From Chitinophaga eiseniae (GTDB taxonomy: Bacteria > Bacteroidota > Bacteroidia > Chitinophagales > Chitinophagaceae), in the NCBI RefSeq assembly GCF_012641265.1, contig NZ_JABAHZ010000001.1, forward strand, positions 1,559,446 through 1,623,445: a stretch of DNA of 64,000 nucleotides, given 5' to 3'. This document shows, in pieces, positions 15,001 to 22,800 of this stretch. Made by a program: the position numbers and the translations under genes. Below the pieces are notes generated by a model, which did no database searches, had not been told where the DNA came from, and saw only the letters and a list, made by a program, of their open reading frames with translations. How positions within the stretch are numbered: the stretch's first letter is position 1; every line of letters starts with the position of its first letter.

Positions 15001-16842
15001 TTTAAGAATACCTAAGATAGCCACGATCATTTCTATGCCGCGTCGCGACAACAAAGCCACCGTATTCCCGGGCTGAACTCCCTGCTCCGCCAGGTAGTTG
15101 GCTACCTGGTTGGCCTGCTCGTCCAGCTCTTTATAGGTAAGCTGCCGCTTACCGAAAGTAACTGCCGGCGCTTCCGGTGAACGGGCTACCTGTCCCTCAA
15201 AAATAGACACCACGCTTTCTGAGGAAGGATATAGTGTAGCCGTATCATTGAATGATACCAGTAACTGATTCACTTCGGCTTCACTGAGCATATTCAGCGT
15301 GCCGATAGGCTTCGCCGGGTTATCTACCGCCGACTGCAACAATGCCTGGAAATGCTGTACCATCCGCTGAACGGTAGCTTCACTAAAAATATCTACATAA
15401 TATTCTACTTCCACGTCGATACCATCGGGGCCTTGCTCCATAGACCAGGACAGATCAAACAGGCTGGTGGTGCGCATAATCTTCTCGTCCTGCATCACCA
15501 CTTCTCCCATCTTCAACTCCTTGGTAGGGGGCACATTCTGCAATACAAAAACTACCTGGAATAAAGGATTCTTGCTGATATCCCGCTCTCCCATTACCGC
15601 TTCCACCACTTTTTCAAAAGGTACTTCCTGGTGCTCGTATGCATCCAGCAAGGTATTTTTTACCTGTTGCAACAACGTGGTGAAGACCGGGTTACCGCCC
15701 AGGTCGGTACGTAACACCAGTGTATTCACAAAAAAGCCGATCAGGCGTTCCATTTCTGTTCTCATCCTGCCGGCTACCACGCCGCCAATGCTGATATCTT
15801 CCTGCCCGCTGTAGCGGTACAGCAATACCTTGAAAGCGGCCAGCAGCGTCATGTAGAGGGTGGCGCCATGTGTTTGTGACAATTCCTGCAGGCGCTCTGT
15901 CAACGGCTGATTGATATGGAAAGACACCAATGCCCCCCGGGTACTCTTTACCGCCGGGCGTTCATAGTCGGTAGGGAGATTTAATAAAGAAGCACCATCC
16001 AGCTGTTTCTTCCAATAGGAAAGCTGTTTATCCAGCATATTGCCCGCCAGGTATTTACGTTGCCATACAGCGTAGTCGGCAAACTGAATATCCAGCTGGT
16101 CCAATACCGGCTCGCGATGTGTGGCGGCGGCGGTGTATGCCTCATTCAACTCATTTACCAGGATGGCGGTAGACCAGCCATCGGAGGCGATATGGTGCAT
16201 CACCAGCACCAGCAGGTATTCAGCTGGCGCCAGTCTTACGAGGTGAGCACGCAGCATATGATCCTGGAACAGGTCAAATGGCCTTTGCACCAGCTCATCG
16301 ATAAACGTTTGCAGGGCGGCAGCATCTTCAAACCCGGATGTGCCGTCAATGATATCCAGCTCCCATTTGTCTTTTTCCAGCACATGCTGCCAGGCCTGCC
16401 CGTCTTCCAGCTGTATAACCGTACGCAATACTTCATGGCGGTTGACCACGGTGCGTAAGGCAAAGTTCAGCGCGCCTATATCCAGTTTGCCTTTCAGTCT
16501 TAATGCAGCGGGTATATGATATTGCACGCTGCCTTCCAGCTGGTGAATAAACCATAAACGGTCCTGGCTGAATGACAACGGCACCCGACCGTAGTCATTG
16601 CCCCGGGCCTCCTGTATGCTACCTGAAAAATGTTTGTCCGGTGTGCCGGAGGTATGTTTCTTAAAATATGCTATCAGTGAATGCTTATTATCCCTTAATC
16701 TATCGAGGAAATAGGCGTCAATCTCTTTGTCTTCATCCGTTTCCACCAATAAGTTATCATTATCACAGGATATTTTTATTCCGCTATCATTGGCCTCTTT
16801 TAACAGATCGATTATTTCGTTCAGATTAAAATCTAACATCAT
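1..16842 (-). CDS. NRPS subunit 3: four modules, 3' end beyond the window
   Basis: No stop codon occurs before the left edge, so this is a 5' fragment of more than 5600 residues. Start is ATG at 16842 (a second ATG follows directly), 20 nt after the upstream NRPS. Visible order, approximate residues: TubC-type docking domain 1-63; C (HHIASDG); A with embedded N-methyltransferase (VLEIGSGTG near 1064); PCP (LGGHS ~1487); C (HHIACDG); A; PCP (~2546); C (HHIASDAW); A; PCP (LGGDS ~3592); E (PVQQWYF, HHLVVDGVSW); C of DCL type (YRLSGLQEGMLFH, HHLLVDGW); A; PCP (LGGDS); E, still running at the edge. Codes read by eye: module 1 DGFLLGMVA (unclear, hydrophobic), module 2 DFWNIGMVH (classic Thr), module 3 DLTKIGHIG (Asp), module 4 DAFLIGAVI (unclear, hydrophobic). 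Modules 3 and 4 should therefore deliver D residues. No thioesterase is seen. Domain calls are firm; substrate calls other than Thr and Asp are tentative. Confidence 0.96.
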   Translation of the reverse strand, partial: MMLDFNLNEIIDLLKEANDSGIKISCDNDNLLVETDEDKEIDAYFLDRLRDNKHSLIAYFKKHTSGTPDKHFSGSIQEARGNDYGRVPLSFSQDRLWFIHQLEGSVQYHIPAALRLKGKLDIGALNFALRTVVNRHEVLRTVIQLEDGQAWQHVLEKDKWELDIIDGTSGFEDAAALQTFIDELVQRPFDLFQDHMLRAHLVRLAPAEYLLVLVMHHIASDGWSTAILVNELNEAYTAAATHREPVLDQLDIQFADYAVWQRKYLAGNMLDKQLSYWKKQLDGASLLNLPTDYERPAVKSTRGALVSFHINQPLTERLQELSQTHGATLYMTLLAAFKVLLYRYSGQEDISIGGVVAGRMRTEMERLIGFFVNTLVLRTDLGGNPVFTTLLQQVKNTLLDAYEHQEVPFEKVVEAVMGERDISKNPLFQVVFVLQNVPPTKELKMGEVVMQDEKIMRTTSLFDLSWSMEQGPDGIDVEVEYYVDIFSEATVQRMVQHFQALLQSAVDNPAKPIGTLNMLSEAEVNQLLVSFNDTATLYPSSESVVSIFEGQVARSPEAPAVTFGKRQLTYKELDEQANQVANYLAEQGVQPGNTVALLSRRGIEMIVAILGILKSGNAYAPFHTAYPADRLHGMMEDAGITTLLYTSKELFNASGMDQFTPGLDISAARKSALTPPGIRTGSDACINVMYTSGTTGTPKGIAITNKNIINLAFDRGATAVLPGDRLLQCSNYAFDGTTFDIYSALLNGACLCMVDDDAAIDVFELSRIIAAEKITIALFPTALFHNFIDNQISGLKPMRKILFGGEKASLPHLEKALAVLGPGKLVNMYGPTEITVAATCYEVNELNGKLSVPIGAPMANTSIRILDENKQLVPIGVSGELYIGGDGVSLGYINRTDLTAEKYVMLENAPGRWYRTGDKARWLPDGTIAYAGRIDDQVKIRGYRIEPGEIERALNNLPEVGDSCVVVKQQATGEKRLVSYYIPEQEAVQQKEYELSQSQIASWRALYDTAYSKTDEIEDLDEEFNITGWNDSFTGGPIPAENMQQWVDDVTRLIIALQPKRVLEIGSGTGLIYYPIADHIDRYIGTDFSRVSVEQILRRISKGERRYPDTEMKLCAAHEIILEEKEEIDLVILNSIVQYFPGAAYMTDVLAKAISLLKGKGRIVVGDVRDLRLLPAFKRRLQLDKLHDKTSVRELEWSVEQEVLREEELCFSPAYFYQLQTRFPEITHVEIVWKQGDYINELSLYRYTVIMHVGIEKPVLQPDWQPWDSIADKSSIIDQLTNRIPVIALQDVPGHRVWRERMLDHALKNNLFSNVGDLSAYISAPDEVTHTVNEILAEATAAGYNYRFLLDEDPLKVNLLIERDRFNGFVEQSYSNSISFTDLVKTNIPLFTDICESLQKGIKQQLLDRLPEYMVPADFVALQQLPLTGNGKVDRKFLAAWEDIQRKRLINYVAPTNETEQQLADIWQHLLGVDRVGIQDNFFELGGHSLLATRVVSAVRKELDVELTVKDFFIYPTIALLAAYLQQQEKGSSLPPLVAGPRPASIPLSFSQERLWFIDQLEGTVPYHMPVILRLHGNLDIAGLEYALRNVVNGHEVLRTVITPKDGMAWQHVMDKDQWQLNLVPQAPELADEATLKQLLSTLADMPFDLCRDHMLRAHLLPLSANEHLLLLTIHHIACDGWSISILVKELVELYRAYAEKRAPILEKPEIQYADYALWQRNSFNGAILEEKMTYWNRQLRNVLPLDLPTDYPRPAVQQFNGAISWFHIDQELTQQLQLLSKEQGVTLFMTLLTAFQVLLQRYSGQEDICVGSPVSGRTQQETEGLIGFFLNTVTLRADLSDNPSFSVLLQQVKNTTLDAYEHQQVPFEKIVEQLVKDRDMSRSPLFQAMFVLQNTPPVPELLLGDLHLAYEEVPHKTTLCDITLSLEEQHDGIRGYAEYCTDLFSADRIKQMMKHFEQLLRSIVHAPAAQINTLRITTPAEEEQLQAAFNSQVADYPRNQTIIDLFDRQVLLTPDAVAVVFESTQLTYQELNSRANQLAHYLRKLGVREDTLVPVFLERSEQMIIAMLGILKAGGAYVPIDPEYPQERVRFMLTDTGAQYIVTNSESAHLLGEEASVAVVSLDTDQHILEEFPEDNPESFIHPHHLAYVIYTSGSTGQPKGVLLEHYNVVRLFETDTPLYDFDSNDVWTMFHSMCFDFSVWEMYGALFYGGRLVIVSKQVARDAALFGQLLLSEGVTVLNQTPAAFYILQEYLVDNAPTVPVRYVIFGGEALNPVMIKPWKELYPSCKMVNMYGITETTVHVTYQEIGTAHLQSSSSIIGKAIPTLGLYILDANMQVSPVGVPGELYVSGAGLARGYLNREALTKERFLPNPFSNNADYNRLYKTGDQARWLADGNIEYLGRIDQQVKIRGYRIELGEIENVLLQSGLVKQVVVVAANDSTGSKILAAYIVSETRFDREQVIGVLKQRLPDYMIPALFITLDKMPLTSNGKVDRKALPDIHAGAPATHEYVAPRNEMEQLLAGVWQELLLLPRVGIYDNFFELGGHSLLSMRMVAVLRKKIAVELTVRSIFLYPEIHQLAAFLAGQATQTFLPAVKAGKRPARIPLSFSQERLWFIDQLEGSVQYHVPAVLRLRGSLDIDALSTSLRSVVNRHEILRTVIRQNDGRGYQYILDENKWTLNITDLPAYKEDAVALQGFIKSIIDVPFDLSVDHMLRADLVVLGADEHILVITTHHIASDAWSTGILVKELVAFYMAAAAGAEVLLDKMALQYADYAIWQRTYITGDVLDKQLAYWKENLAGITPLNLPLDYPRPPVKSTRGGAISFQLPAELTTALHQLSRQEGVSLFMTLFTAFNVMLYRYSGQEDICVGSPIAGRTQQEIEGLIGFFINMLALRVDLRDNPSFRALLQQVKQTTLQAFEHQEVPFEKIVDQVVVDNDRSHRPVFQVVFGLQNNINQPDLQFGDIVLSEETVEHTSAKFDLVFSMDEDEDGLNGTVVYCADLFKEATVARMIGHFQQLLYAVVASPAQHVALLPMLTAAEEQQLLSVKGTYEQEYTKQITFVDLFEAQANRSPDATAVVFEEDTLTYRELNERANCLAHYLRSRRVKAGTLVPVCMERSLHMMVSILGILKAGGAYVPVEPDFPEDRIRFMLEDTDASNIITLGKYADRLQADPADIILLDDDWNDIKVNGKENLPGLTRADHPVYVIYTSGSTGQPKGVVVTHHNLADYIAGLTNALPIKGCGSFGLMSSMATDLGNTVIFGALANGGALHIFSKEMVQDTTILYNYLDRHPIDCIKIVPSHWKALCLPDRLLVPEKLLIFGGEALEAAVAASIYATGTDCTVVNHYGPTETTIGKLLHIVDRNVTYSESIPVGKPFSATQVYVLSNELQLCPVGVPGALYIGGEGVAQGYLNNEALTATKFIADPFGNGRLYSTGDMVKYLPDGNILFMGRVDDQVKIRGYRIELGEIERALNNCATVKQAVVIVKNDHLGNKRLVAYVVAEEDVDKEEILEQLTAQLPDYMVPSLLMVLDYFPLLANGKIDKKSLPDPDVQTLQTDSYVAPRNELERTLAGIWEAVLGVERVGINDNFFALGGDSIITIQVVSRVRRSGYELQVGDLFDYQTIAMLYAVMSARKNAATSLSADQEIQSGSCGLLPVQQWYFEKEGTTPSHFNQSMLLTIDKRIPSSTLSAAIMQLVQYHDSLRFKYTYGPGGWEQAYSTTEGMLNVVNLQTESPDELPGMLETYGNSYQRSIDVTKGNCISAVLFLTPAGDTHNRLLLAIHHLVVDGVSWRILLEDLERLIDGLYRNEPVSLGNKSSSYRQWHEALVKYGQTDRLLKQADYWSGIVQQYRPLPVDNTYDGVLWIKDMAHYQVKLGPFFTQKLLQEVPAAYRTEINDVLLNAFALALNGWVSGDVVIGLEGHGREDINRGTDVGNTVGWFTSLYPVLLPGNTVGDSGTLLRHLKEQLRQIPDKGIGFGVLKYINKLAALQGNDPWDITFNYLGQFDTVTSGGKWFAVTDEPAGAEVGDDYTVRRKIAVNGMVTGGELVLDWSYSSKHYNDSTIIALAQKYIDELETIILHSVGQAAKQPLLTPSDYGLGGVVSNTELDRFLDTPMPGDTTRRQEITAMYRLSGLQEGMLFHGLYDNTVDAYTEQFTYLLYQTDINAFVQSWQHLLQQHTILRSAFYHDAFHVPVQCVYRNVQLPVTLLDYRHLDAAAQEAAWMAHEAEVLQQGIDFTAPPLMKMSLLQLTDDTWRMVWTYHHLLVDGWSMPVLLEELLRTYEALASGKQPEATAIDHYEEYIRYLERRDKEEEGAYWRGYLAGISNSTLLPFISSADRTKAQGRYKTTPVVLDANKTRLITAYAQQQRLTVNTLMQGVWAYLLYRYTGNQQVAYGAIVSGRPDDMPGIERKVGMYINTLPVHIAITPEQPVTDWLRDIQAAQVQSRKYQYTPLRDSQRYTGISGDLFDTLMVYENYPVDEATLAYPWKLQIEQLHVEEHTNYPLSITIGVGQEITILLQHNTALLSPAYITQISEHFLQVLEYIVQHPVAKTGDLVLLTEEERKRIAVTFNTAALPQTTTGKSAIDLFKERVAIAPRQTALVFDAQALTYGELDQRSDQLALYLVSKGVQKETLVPVCLERSLDMVVAILAVLKAGGGYLPIDPSYPAVRISYLLEDSRATMMISSREVAGSLDIPAHIHLIRTDDDWQAIAQQPGISLGTTPAPDDLAYVIYTSGSTGHPKGVMIEHKGLVNLALNMEAVLPLTPGIRVLQFSAFGFDASCFEIFSTLLSGGCLVIPHKEDLLSAEKFGEMVRQHQVELLLLPPSYQHTIREELGTIKTIISGGEALNREDTRYFQSKGIRVFNAYGPTENSVITSITDSPLQGDTAVIGKPLANVQVYILDQQNELCPVGVAGEICAGGAGVARGYLYRPTLTAEKFIPDHFSEQPGARLYRTGDLGRWLPDGSIEYLGRIDDQVKIRGYRIEPGEIENALLQTGFVSQAVVLVKTDDNGHKRLVAYVVSQDTFDKDQILSSLKDKLPPYMVPAVLVPLEKIPVTANGKVDKSALPEPYTATSNTRAILNGEVEQTLAGIWQELLGIPHIDRNDNFFELGGDSIITIQVVGRAKRFGYDLKPKDLFVHQTIAGLAASLATRKEKVIDSEQGILTGNSGLTPIQQWYLEEETIAKHFIQQLFIGIDKQIDAGILTMAVQQLMLRHDSLRFTYTRDGDSWQQHYGHYAGNLEVVDLREINPADYAATLATYCDQYQASLEPEAGILFRAVLFLTPAYETANRLLIIVHHLAVDGVSWQIIQDDLELVLDQLHQGVPVTPAHKTSSYREWQQALMAYGQRNRLLQQREYWQHIVQQYQPLKIDKSYHGKLTGNDMDTHTIHLDATFTQHLLQEVPKAYHTEINDVLLAALSAALYSWNGAGVVVGLEGHGREDIAANIDISNTVGWFTSLYPVWLNNNSNTAPGALLKETKEQLRQLPDKGIGYGVLKHINNEAALQGKDPWDITFNYLGQVDAARRSSKWFCTAPEAAGTGSTTDVNIRHKIAVNGGIENGELVLYWSFSIHHYNGSTIQELAEDYLSRLQQLITHAVSQASLQPVFTPSD

Positions 16843-16862
16843 GAATAGTTTAAAAAATAGGG

Positions 16863-19800
16863 TTATAGAATAATTTTTTTCTGTTTAGCAGTGGGGGTAA
16901 CAGCCACCATTTTATTGATGTCGATATACTTGGCCAGGGCTGCAATCGTTGTCAGCTGGAAGAAAGTCCGTACCGATACCTGCATACCAAATTCCTCGTG
17001 AACCGTGGCCGCGAGGCGCATAATCAACAGGGAATGCATGCCAATTTCAAAAAGGTTGTCGTATATACTTACCCGTTCTATTTCCAGCAGCCTGGCGCAG
17101 ATACCCGCCAGTTTTTCCTCCAGCTTATTGGTGGGGGCTACATATAAATCTGCCGATACGGTAGCAATCGTTGATTCCGGCAACGCCTTCCTGTCGATCT
17201 TTCCATTGGCGGAAAGCGGCATTTCCGCCAATACTACCCACTGCGCCGGCACCATATATTCCGGGAGTTTTGTTTTCAGGTATCCCAACAGTTCGTCTTT
17301 ATCAAAATTCTCCGCTCCTACAACATAAGCTACCAGTTGCAGTTGCTGGTGCTGATCTGCTTTCGTGATCACGACCACCTGTTTGATCATCCCGCTTTTT
17401 TCTATCACTCTTTCAATTTCACCCGGTTCTATGCGATAGCCACGGATCTTCACCTGGTTATCAATTCTCCCCAGGTGTACGATGATGCCGTCGGGCAGCC
17501 ATTTACCCAGGTCCCCGGTGCGGTACATCCGTACGGTATCGTTTTCACTAAAGGGGTCTTTCACAAATTTTTCCGCCGTTAATTCCGGCCGGTTAAGATA
17601 ACCACGACCTACGCCGATACCGGACACACGGATCTCCCCGGCAACGCCGATGGGGCATAGCTGTTGGGAGGCGTCCAGTATATGTATATGCAGGTTTTGT
17701 ATGGGCTTACCCAACGGCACATTGCTATGCTCCGGCGTTTCATACATAAAATGATGAGTAATATCATCCGACGCCTCCGTAGGACCATAGGCATTCACTA
17801 CCGGGATAGTGCGATAGTCTTTATGTTGGAACCATTCTGCCAGCAGCTGCCGGGGTACTGTTTCGCCGGTTACCAACAGGTATTGTAGTTTTGGGAGAGA
17901 TATCCCTTTTACGGTAGCCAATATCGCGGAGAGATAGGAAGGGACTACCTCCAGGATCGTTATCTTATCCGCTTCCACGGCCTGCATAAGCGCCGTGGGT
18001 TGTAAAATGGTATCAGTTGGATAAATCACGGTATGACCACCGCATAACAAGGCGGCAAACATCTGCCATACGGAAATATCAAAAGTAAAGGCAGCGGTGA
18101 AAGCCACAACGGAAGTGGCATCCATCTTAAGGTCATTTACTTTGGCGTACAGGTGATTCAGCATACCGGCATGTTCTATCATAGCGCCTTTAGGCAGCCC
18201 GGTAGAGCCGGAAGTATAAATCACATAGGCTAGTTGCGATGGTACCGGCAACGCAGTTAAAGCGGTAACGGGATACCCGCTGATGACCGCCTGTTCCTCG
18301 TCCAGGGAAATAATGCGCACCGGGCCGGCATGCTCCAGCTTTTGTTTGCTGGCGCTGCTGCCGATAACCAATTGGGCTTTACTATCATTCAGCATATACG
18401 CCATCCGCTCTTCCGGATAGCCGGGATCCACAGGCAAATAAGCGCCCCCGGCTTTCATGATAGCCAGGATCGCGATGACCATGTCCGGTGAACGGTCCAG
18501 GCAAACAGGCACCAGCGAGGTATCGCCTATGCCCGCTTCCTGCAGGTAATGCGCCAGTTGATTGGAGCGCTCATCCAGGGAAGCATAAGTAAGTACCTGA
18601 TCACCCATTACCAGCGCGGGCGCCGCAGGCGTACGCTGCGCCTGCAGGCCGAGCTGGTCAATGAATGTGCTATTATGAGGAAAGTCTACAGTTGTATTAT
18701 TAAAGGTCACCAGCTGCTGATACCGCTCAGCATCGGTTAGCAATGGCAACGTGTTAATTCGTATATCCGGCTGGGTGATAACGGTTGTAAGCAGCTGAGC
18801 AAAATGCGTCATTAGCTGTGTAATGGTAGCCTCCGTGAAAACATCGGTCACATACTCCACGTAGCCGGTAAGTCCTTCGGGGCCTTCTTCCATAGAAACC
18901 ACCAGGTCAAATTGGGCGGTATTGTACTTTACTTCTTCCCGGGTAACCGTCAACGCGCCCAATTCCAGCTGGTCCACTGCCGGCGTATTCTGTAATTCAA
19001 ACAACACCTGGAACAGTGGCGTTCTGCTCAAATCGCGCTCCGTATTCACGGCTTCTACTACTTTTTCAAAAGGCACCTCCTGGTGATCGTACGCGGCCAG
19101 GGTGGTTTGCTTTACCTGTTGTAACAAAGTAAGGAAAGAAGGGTGCTGACTCAGGTCGCTGCGCAGCGCCAGCGTATTGACAAAGAAGCCAATCACGCCG
19201 GCTACTTCTTCCTGTGTTCTGCCGGCAATAGAAGTACCCACGCAAATATCTTCCTGGCCACTGTAACGGTAAAGCAATACTTTAAATGCCGCCAGTAAGG
19301 TCATGAAGAGCGTAACATCCTGCTGCAGGGAAAACTGCTGCAGCTGCTGCAACAAAGTGTGATCCAGGGTAAACCGCTGTACGGCGCCGCTGGTACTTTG
19401 AATGGCCGGCCTGGAAAAATCGGCCGGAAGCTGCAATACTTCCACGCCTTGCAGTTGCTGCTCCCAGTAAGACAACTGCTTACGCAGCCGTTCACTGTCG
19501 GCAATACTGCGTTGCCAAACGGCATAATCTGCAAACTGAAGATTAAGCGTATCAAGTATAGCCGGCCGTTTTTCGATATAAGCATTGTATAATTCTGCCA
19601 TGTCGTTTACCAGCAGGGTAACGGACCAGCCATCGGAAGAAATATGATGCAAGGTGATCAGCAGTATATGTTCCTCTGCCGACAGGCGGATCAAATAAGC
19701 CCGCAACATATAATCTTTAGCCAGGTCAAAAGGTGCATTTACCAGTTCAATCAAGTGGGCTTGCAGCTGTTCCGGCGTGCTGTACTTTTCGCCATGGATC

Positions 19801-22800
19801 AGCCTAAGCTCCCATTCATCTGGCGCCAGCAATTCCTGGTAAGGCACGCCATGTTCCTGCCGTATCACCGTACGCAGCGCCTCATGCCTGTTCACTATGG
19901 TGTGCAGCGCATGAGATAAACCGGCTGCGTCCAGCGTTCCTTTTAACCGGATGGCCAATGGTACGTGATAGGCCACAGTGCCATTCATCTGGTCGATAAA
20001 CCATAAACGCTCCTGGCTAAAGGCCAGCGGTATCCGAGAGGGTCGTTTACCGGCAGTAATTGCAGGTAGTCCATTCTCTTTATCTTTACCAACCAGGTAA
20101 GCCGCCATGGTAGCGATGGTAGGATACTGGAAGAAACGGGTAACACTTAATTCTATCTGCAGGGCACTGCGGATAGCTGTCACCACCCGCGATGCCAATA
20201 AAGAATGACCTCCCAGTTCAAAGAAATTAGCGTTGGTACTGATTTCCTTTCTCTGTAAAAATCTTTCCCATATACTTAACAGTTGTTGCTCTGTTTCATT
20301 GGCAGGAGCCACATACAACGCCGTTTCCAGGCCATCTTCTTCCAGTGCCCGCAGTGCTTTCCGGTCGGCTTTACCGTTGGACGTGAGCGGAATTCTTTCC
20401 AGGGATACCAGCTGCGCCGGTATCATGTATGCCGGCAGCCTGCTTTTCAGGTAATCGGTCAGTGCCGCTTTATCGACGTCTCCCTGTGGTACCGTATATG
20501 CCACCAGGTATTTATCACCGGTGGTTTTTACCTGCATTAATACCACCGCCTGTTTTATACCGGGATGTTGCAGTAGTACGCTTTCTATTTCGCCGGGTTC
20601 AATGCGATGACCATGTATTTTCACCTGGTCATCTATCCGGCCCAGATAGGCCACCGTGCCATCTGGCAGCCAGCGGGCCAGGTCGCCGGTACGATATAGC
20701 CTGGCATCAGGTATATCGCTGAAAGGATCGAGTACAAATTTTTGGGCAGTCAATGCCGGCTGGTTCAGGTAACCGCGGGATACACCGTCGCCGCCCACAT
20801 ATAGCTCTCCGGGCACGCCTGCCGGCAACAATTGTCCTTCGGCGCTGAGGATGTAAGCCGTGCGGTTGCCCAGCGGCCGGCCAATAGGAATGCTCTTACC
20901 GGGTGCGAGGGCCTTTATATTCCAGGTGAGCGAGAAGGTAGTGTTTTCCGTAGGGCCGTAACCGTTAATGACAGCCGTAGCAGGATACGCTGCCAGGAAT
21001 CGCTGGATATGTTCTTCCGATAATTTCTCCCCTCCTACCATCAGGGCATTCAATCCCTCAAACAGGGCGATATCATCATCTACCAGCTGGTTAAACCAAC
21101 TGGCGGTAAACCACATCTTGGTAACGCCCCGCTGACAGATCTCCTGTTTAAGCAACCGGTTATCCAGCAATTGCTTCTCGGGGCATAATACCAGCTGTCC
21201 CCCATTTAGCAGCATGCCCCAGTACTCAATGGTAGTAGCATCGAAAGAAGGAGAACCGGTAGATAATAACACATCTGCCGCAGTAAATTCCAGGAAGTTG
21301 CCTCCCCTGGCCAGGCTGGTAACATTGCGATGGGTGACCATCGCTCCTTTGGGCTGGCCGGTAGAGCCGGAAGTATAAATAATGTAGGCAAGCGATCCGG
21401 GATTGGCGGATGTTACCAATGCCGGTATAGGTGTAGCTGCGAGCAGTTCCATCATTTCATCTACGCACAACATTTCCATATCGGGTACTTCTTTACGCAG
21501 CATCGACAATTGCGCGCTGTTGGTCAATATCAGGGCAGACCGGGTATCTTCCAGCATATACCGGATACGATCGCTGGGATAGGCCGGATCAATGGGTACA
21601 TAAGCGCCGCCGGCTTTTAGTATCGCCAATATGCCAACTATCAGCTGTACGGAACGTTCCATGCAGATGGGCACCATCGTCTCCTCTTTTACGCCTTTGC
21701 TTCGCAGGTACCAGGCCAGTTTGTCCGACTGCTCCTGCAGCTGCCGGTAAGTGAGTTGGGCTTCGCAAAAAACGAGGGCCACAGCATCCGGCGTCAGTGC
21801 CACCTGTTCATTGAACAATGTAGTGATCGTTTTATCTGCCGGATAAGGAAAGTCCGTAGCATTGAAGTTAACGAGTAACTGCTCCTTTTCGCTACTGCTC
21901 AGCATTCCCAGGGCGCCTATAGCCTGCGTAGGATTTTTAACAATGGAGGTGAGCAGGGTTTCATAATGCGAAAACATTTGCCGGATGGTACTTTCGAGAT
22001 ACAGGTCTGTACTATATTCCAGGTAAATACTGATTCCTTCCGGGCGCTCTTCTGCAATCCAGGTAAGATCAAAGAGGCTGGCGTTGCGGATCGCAGGTTC
22101 TTCAGTGATAACTACGTCGCCTATACGCAGTACCGGTGTGGCCGGTACATTCTGCAATACAAATATGGACTGAAACAACGGGTTTCTATTCATATCCCGT
22201 TCTTTCACTACTGCTTCCACTACTTTTTCGAAGGGCGCATCTTCATATTCGTATGCATCCAGCAAAGTATTTTTAACGCGTTGCAATAAGGATAAAAAAG
22301 AAGGATGCCCCCCCAGGTCGGTGCGCAATGCCAGGGTATTAACAAAAAAGCCGATGAGCGGCTCCAGTTCTGTACGCATTCTTCCGGCTACGGCGCCACC
22401 TACACAGATGTCAGCCTGTCCGCCGTAGCGATGCAGCAGTACTTTAAACGCTGCCAGCAATACCATATACAGCGTTGCTCCTTCCTGTTGTGCGAGCTGC
22501 CGCAGCGAGGCCGCTAATGTGTTATCGATGTTGAATACCAAAAATGCGCCTTTGTTGCTGCTGGCAGCCGGACGTTCAAAGTCGGCCGGAATTTCAGCCA
22601 CCGTAACGCCTGTGAGCTTACTCTTCCAGTGAGCGATCTTCTGTTCCATCACGTCGCCAACCAGGTAGTTACGCTGCCATACGGCGTAGTCGGCATATTG
22701 TATATCCAGCGGGGTATAAACCGGGTCGCGCTTTTCTGTAAAGGCACGGTAGCCTTCCGTCAGCTCCTGGATCAGGATAGCGGAAGACCAACCATCCGAG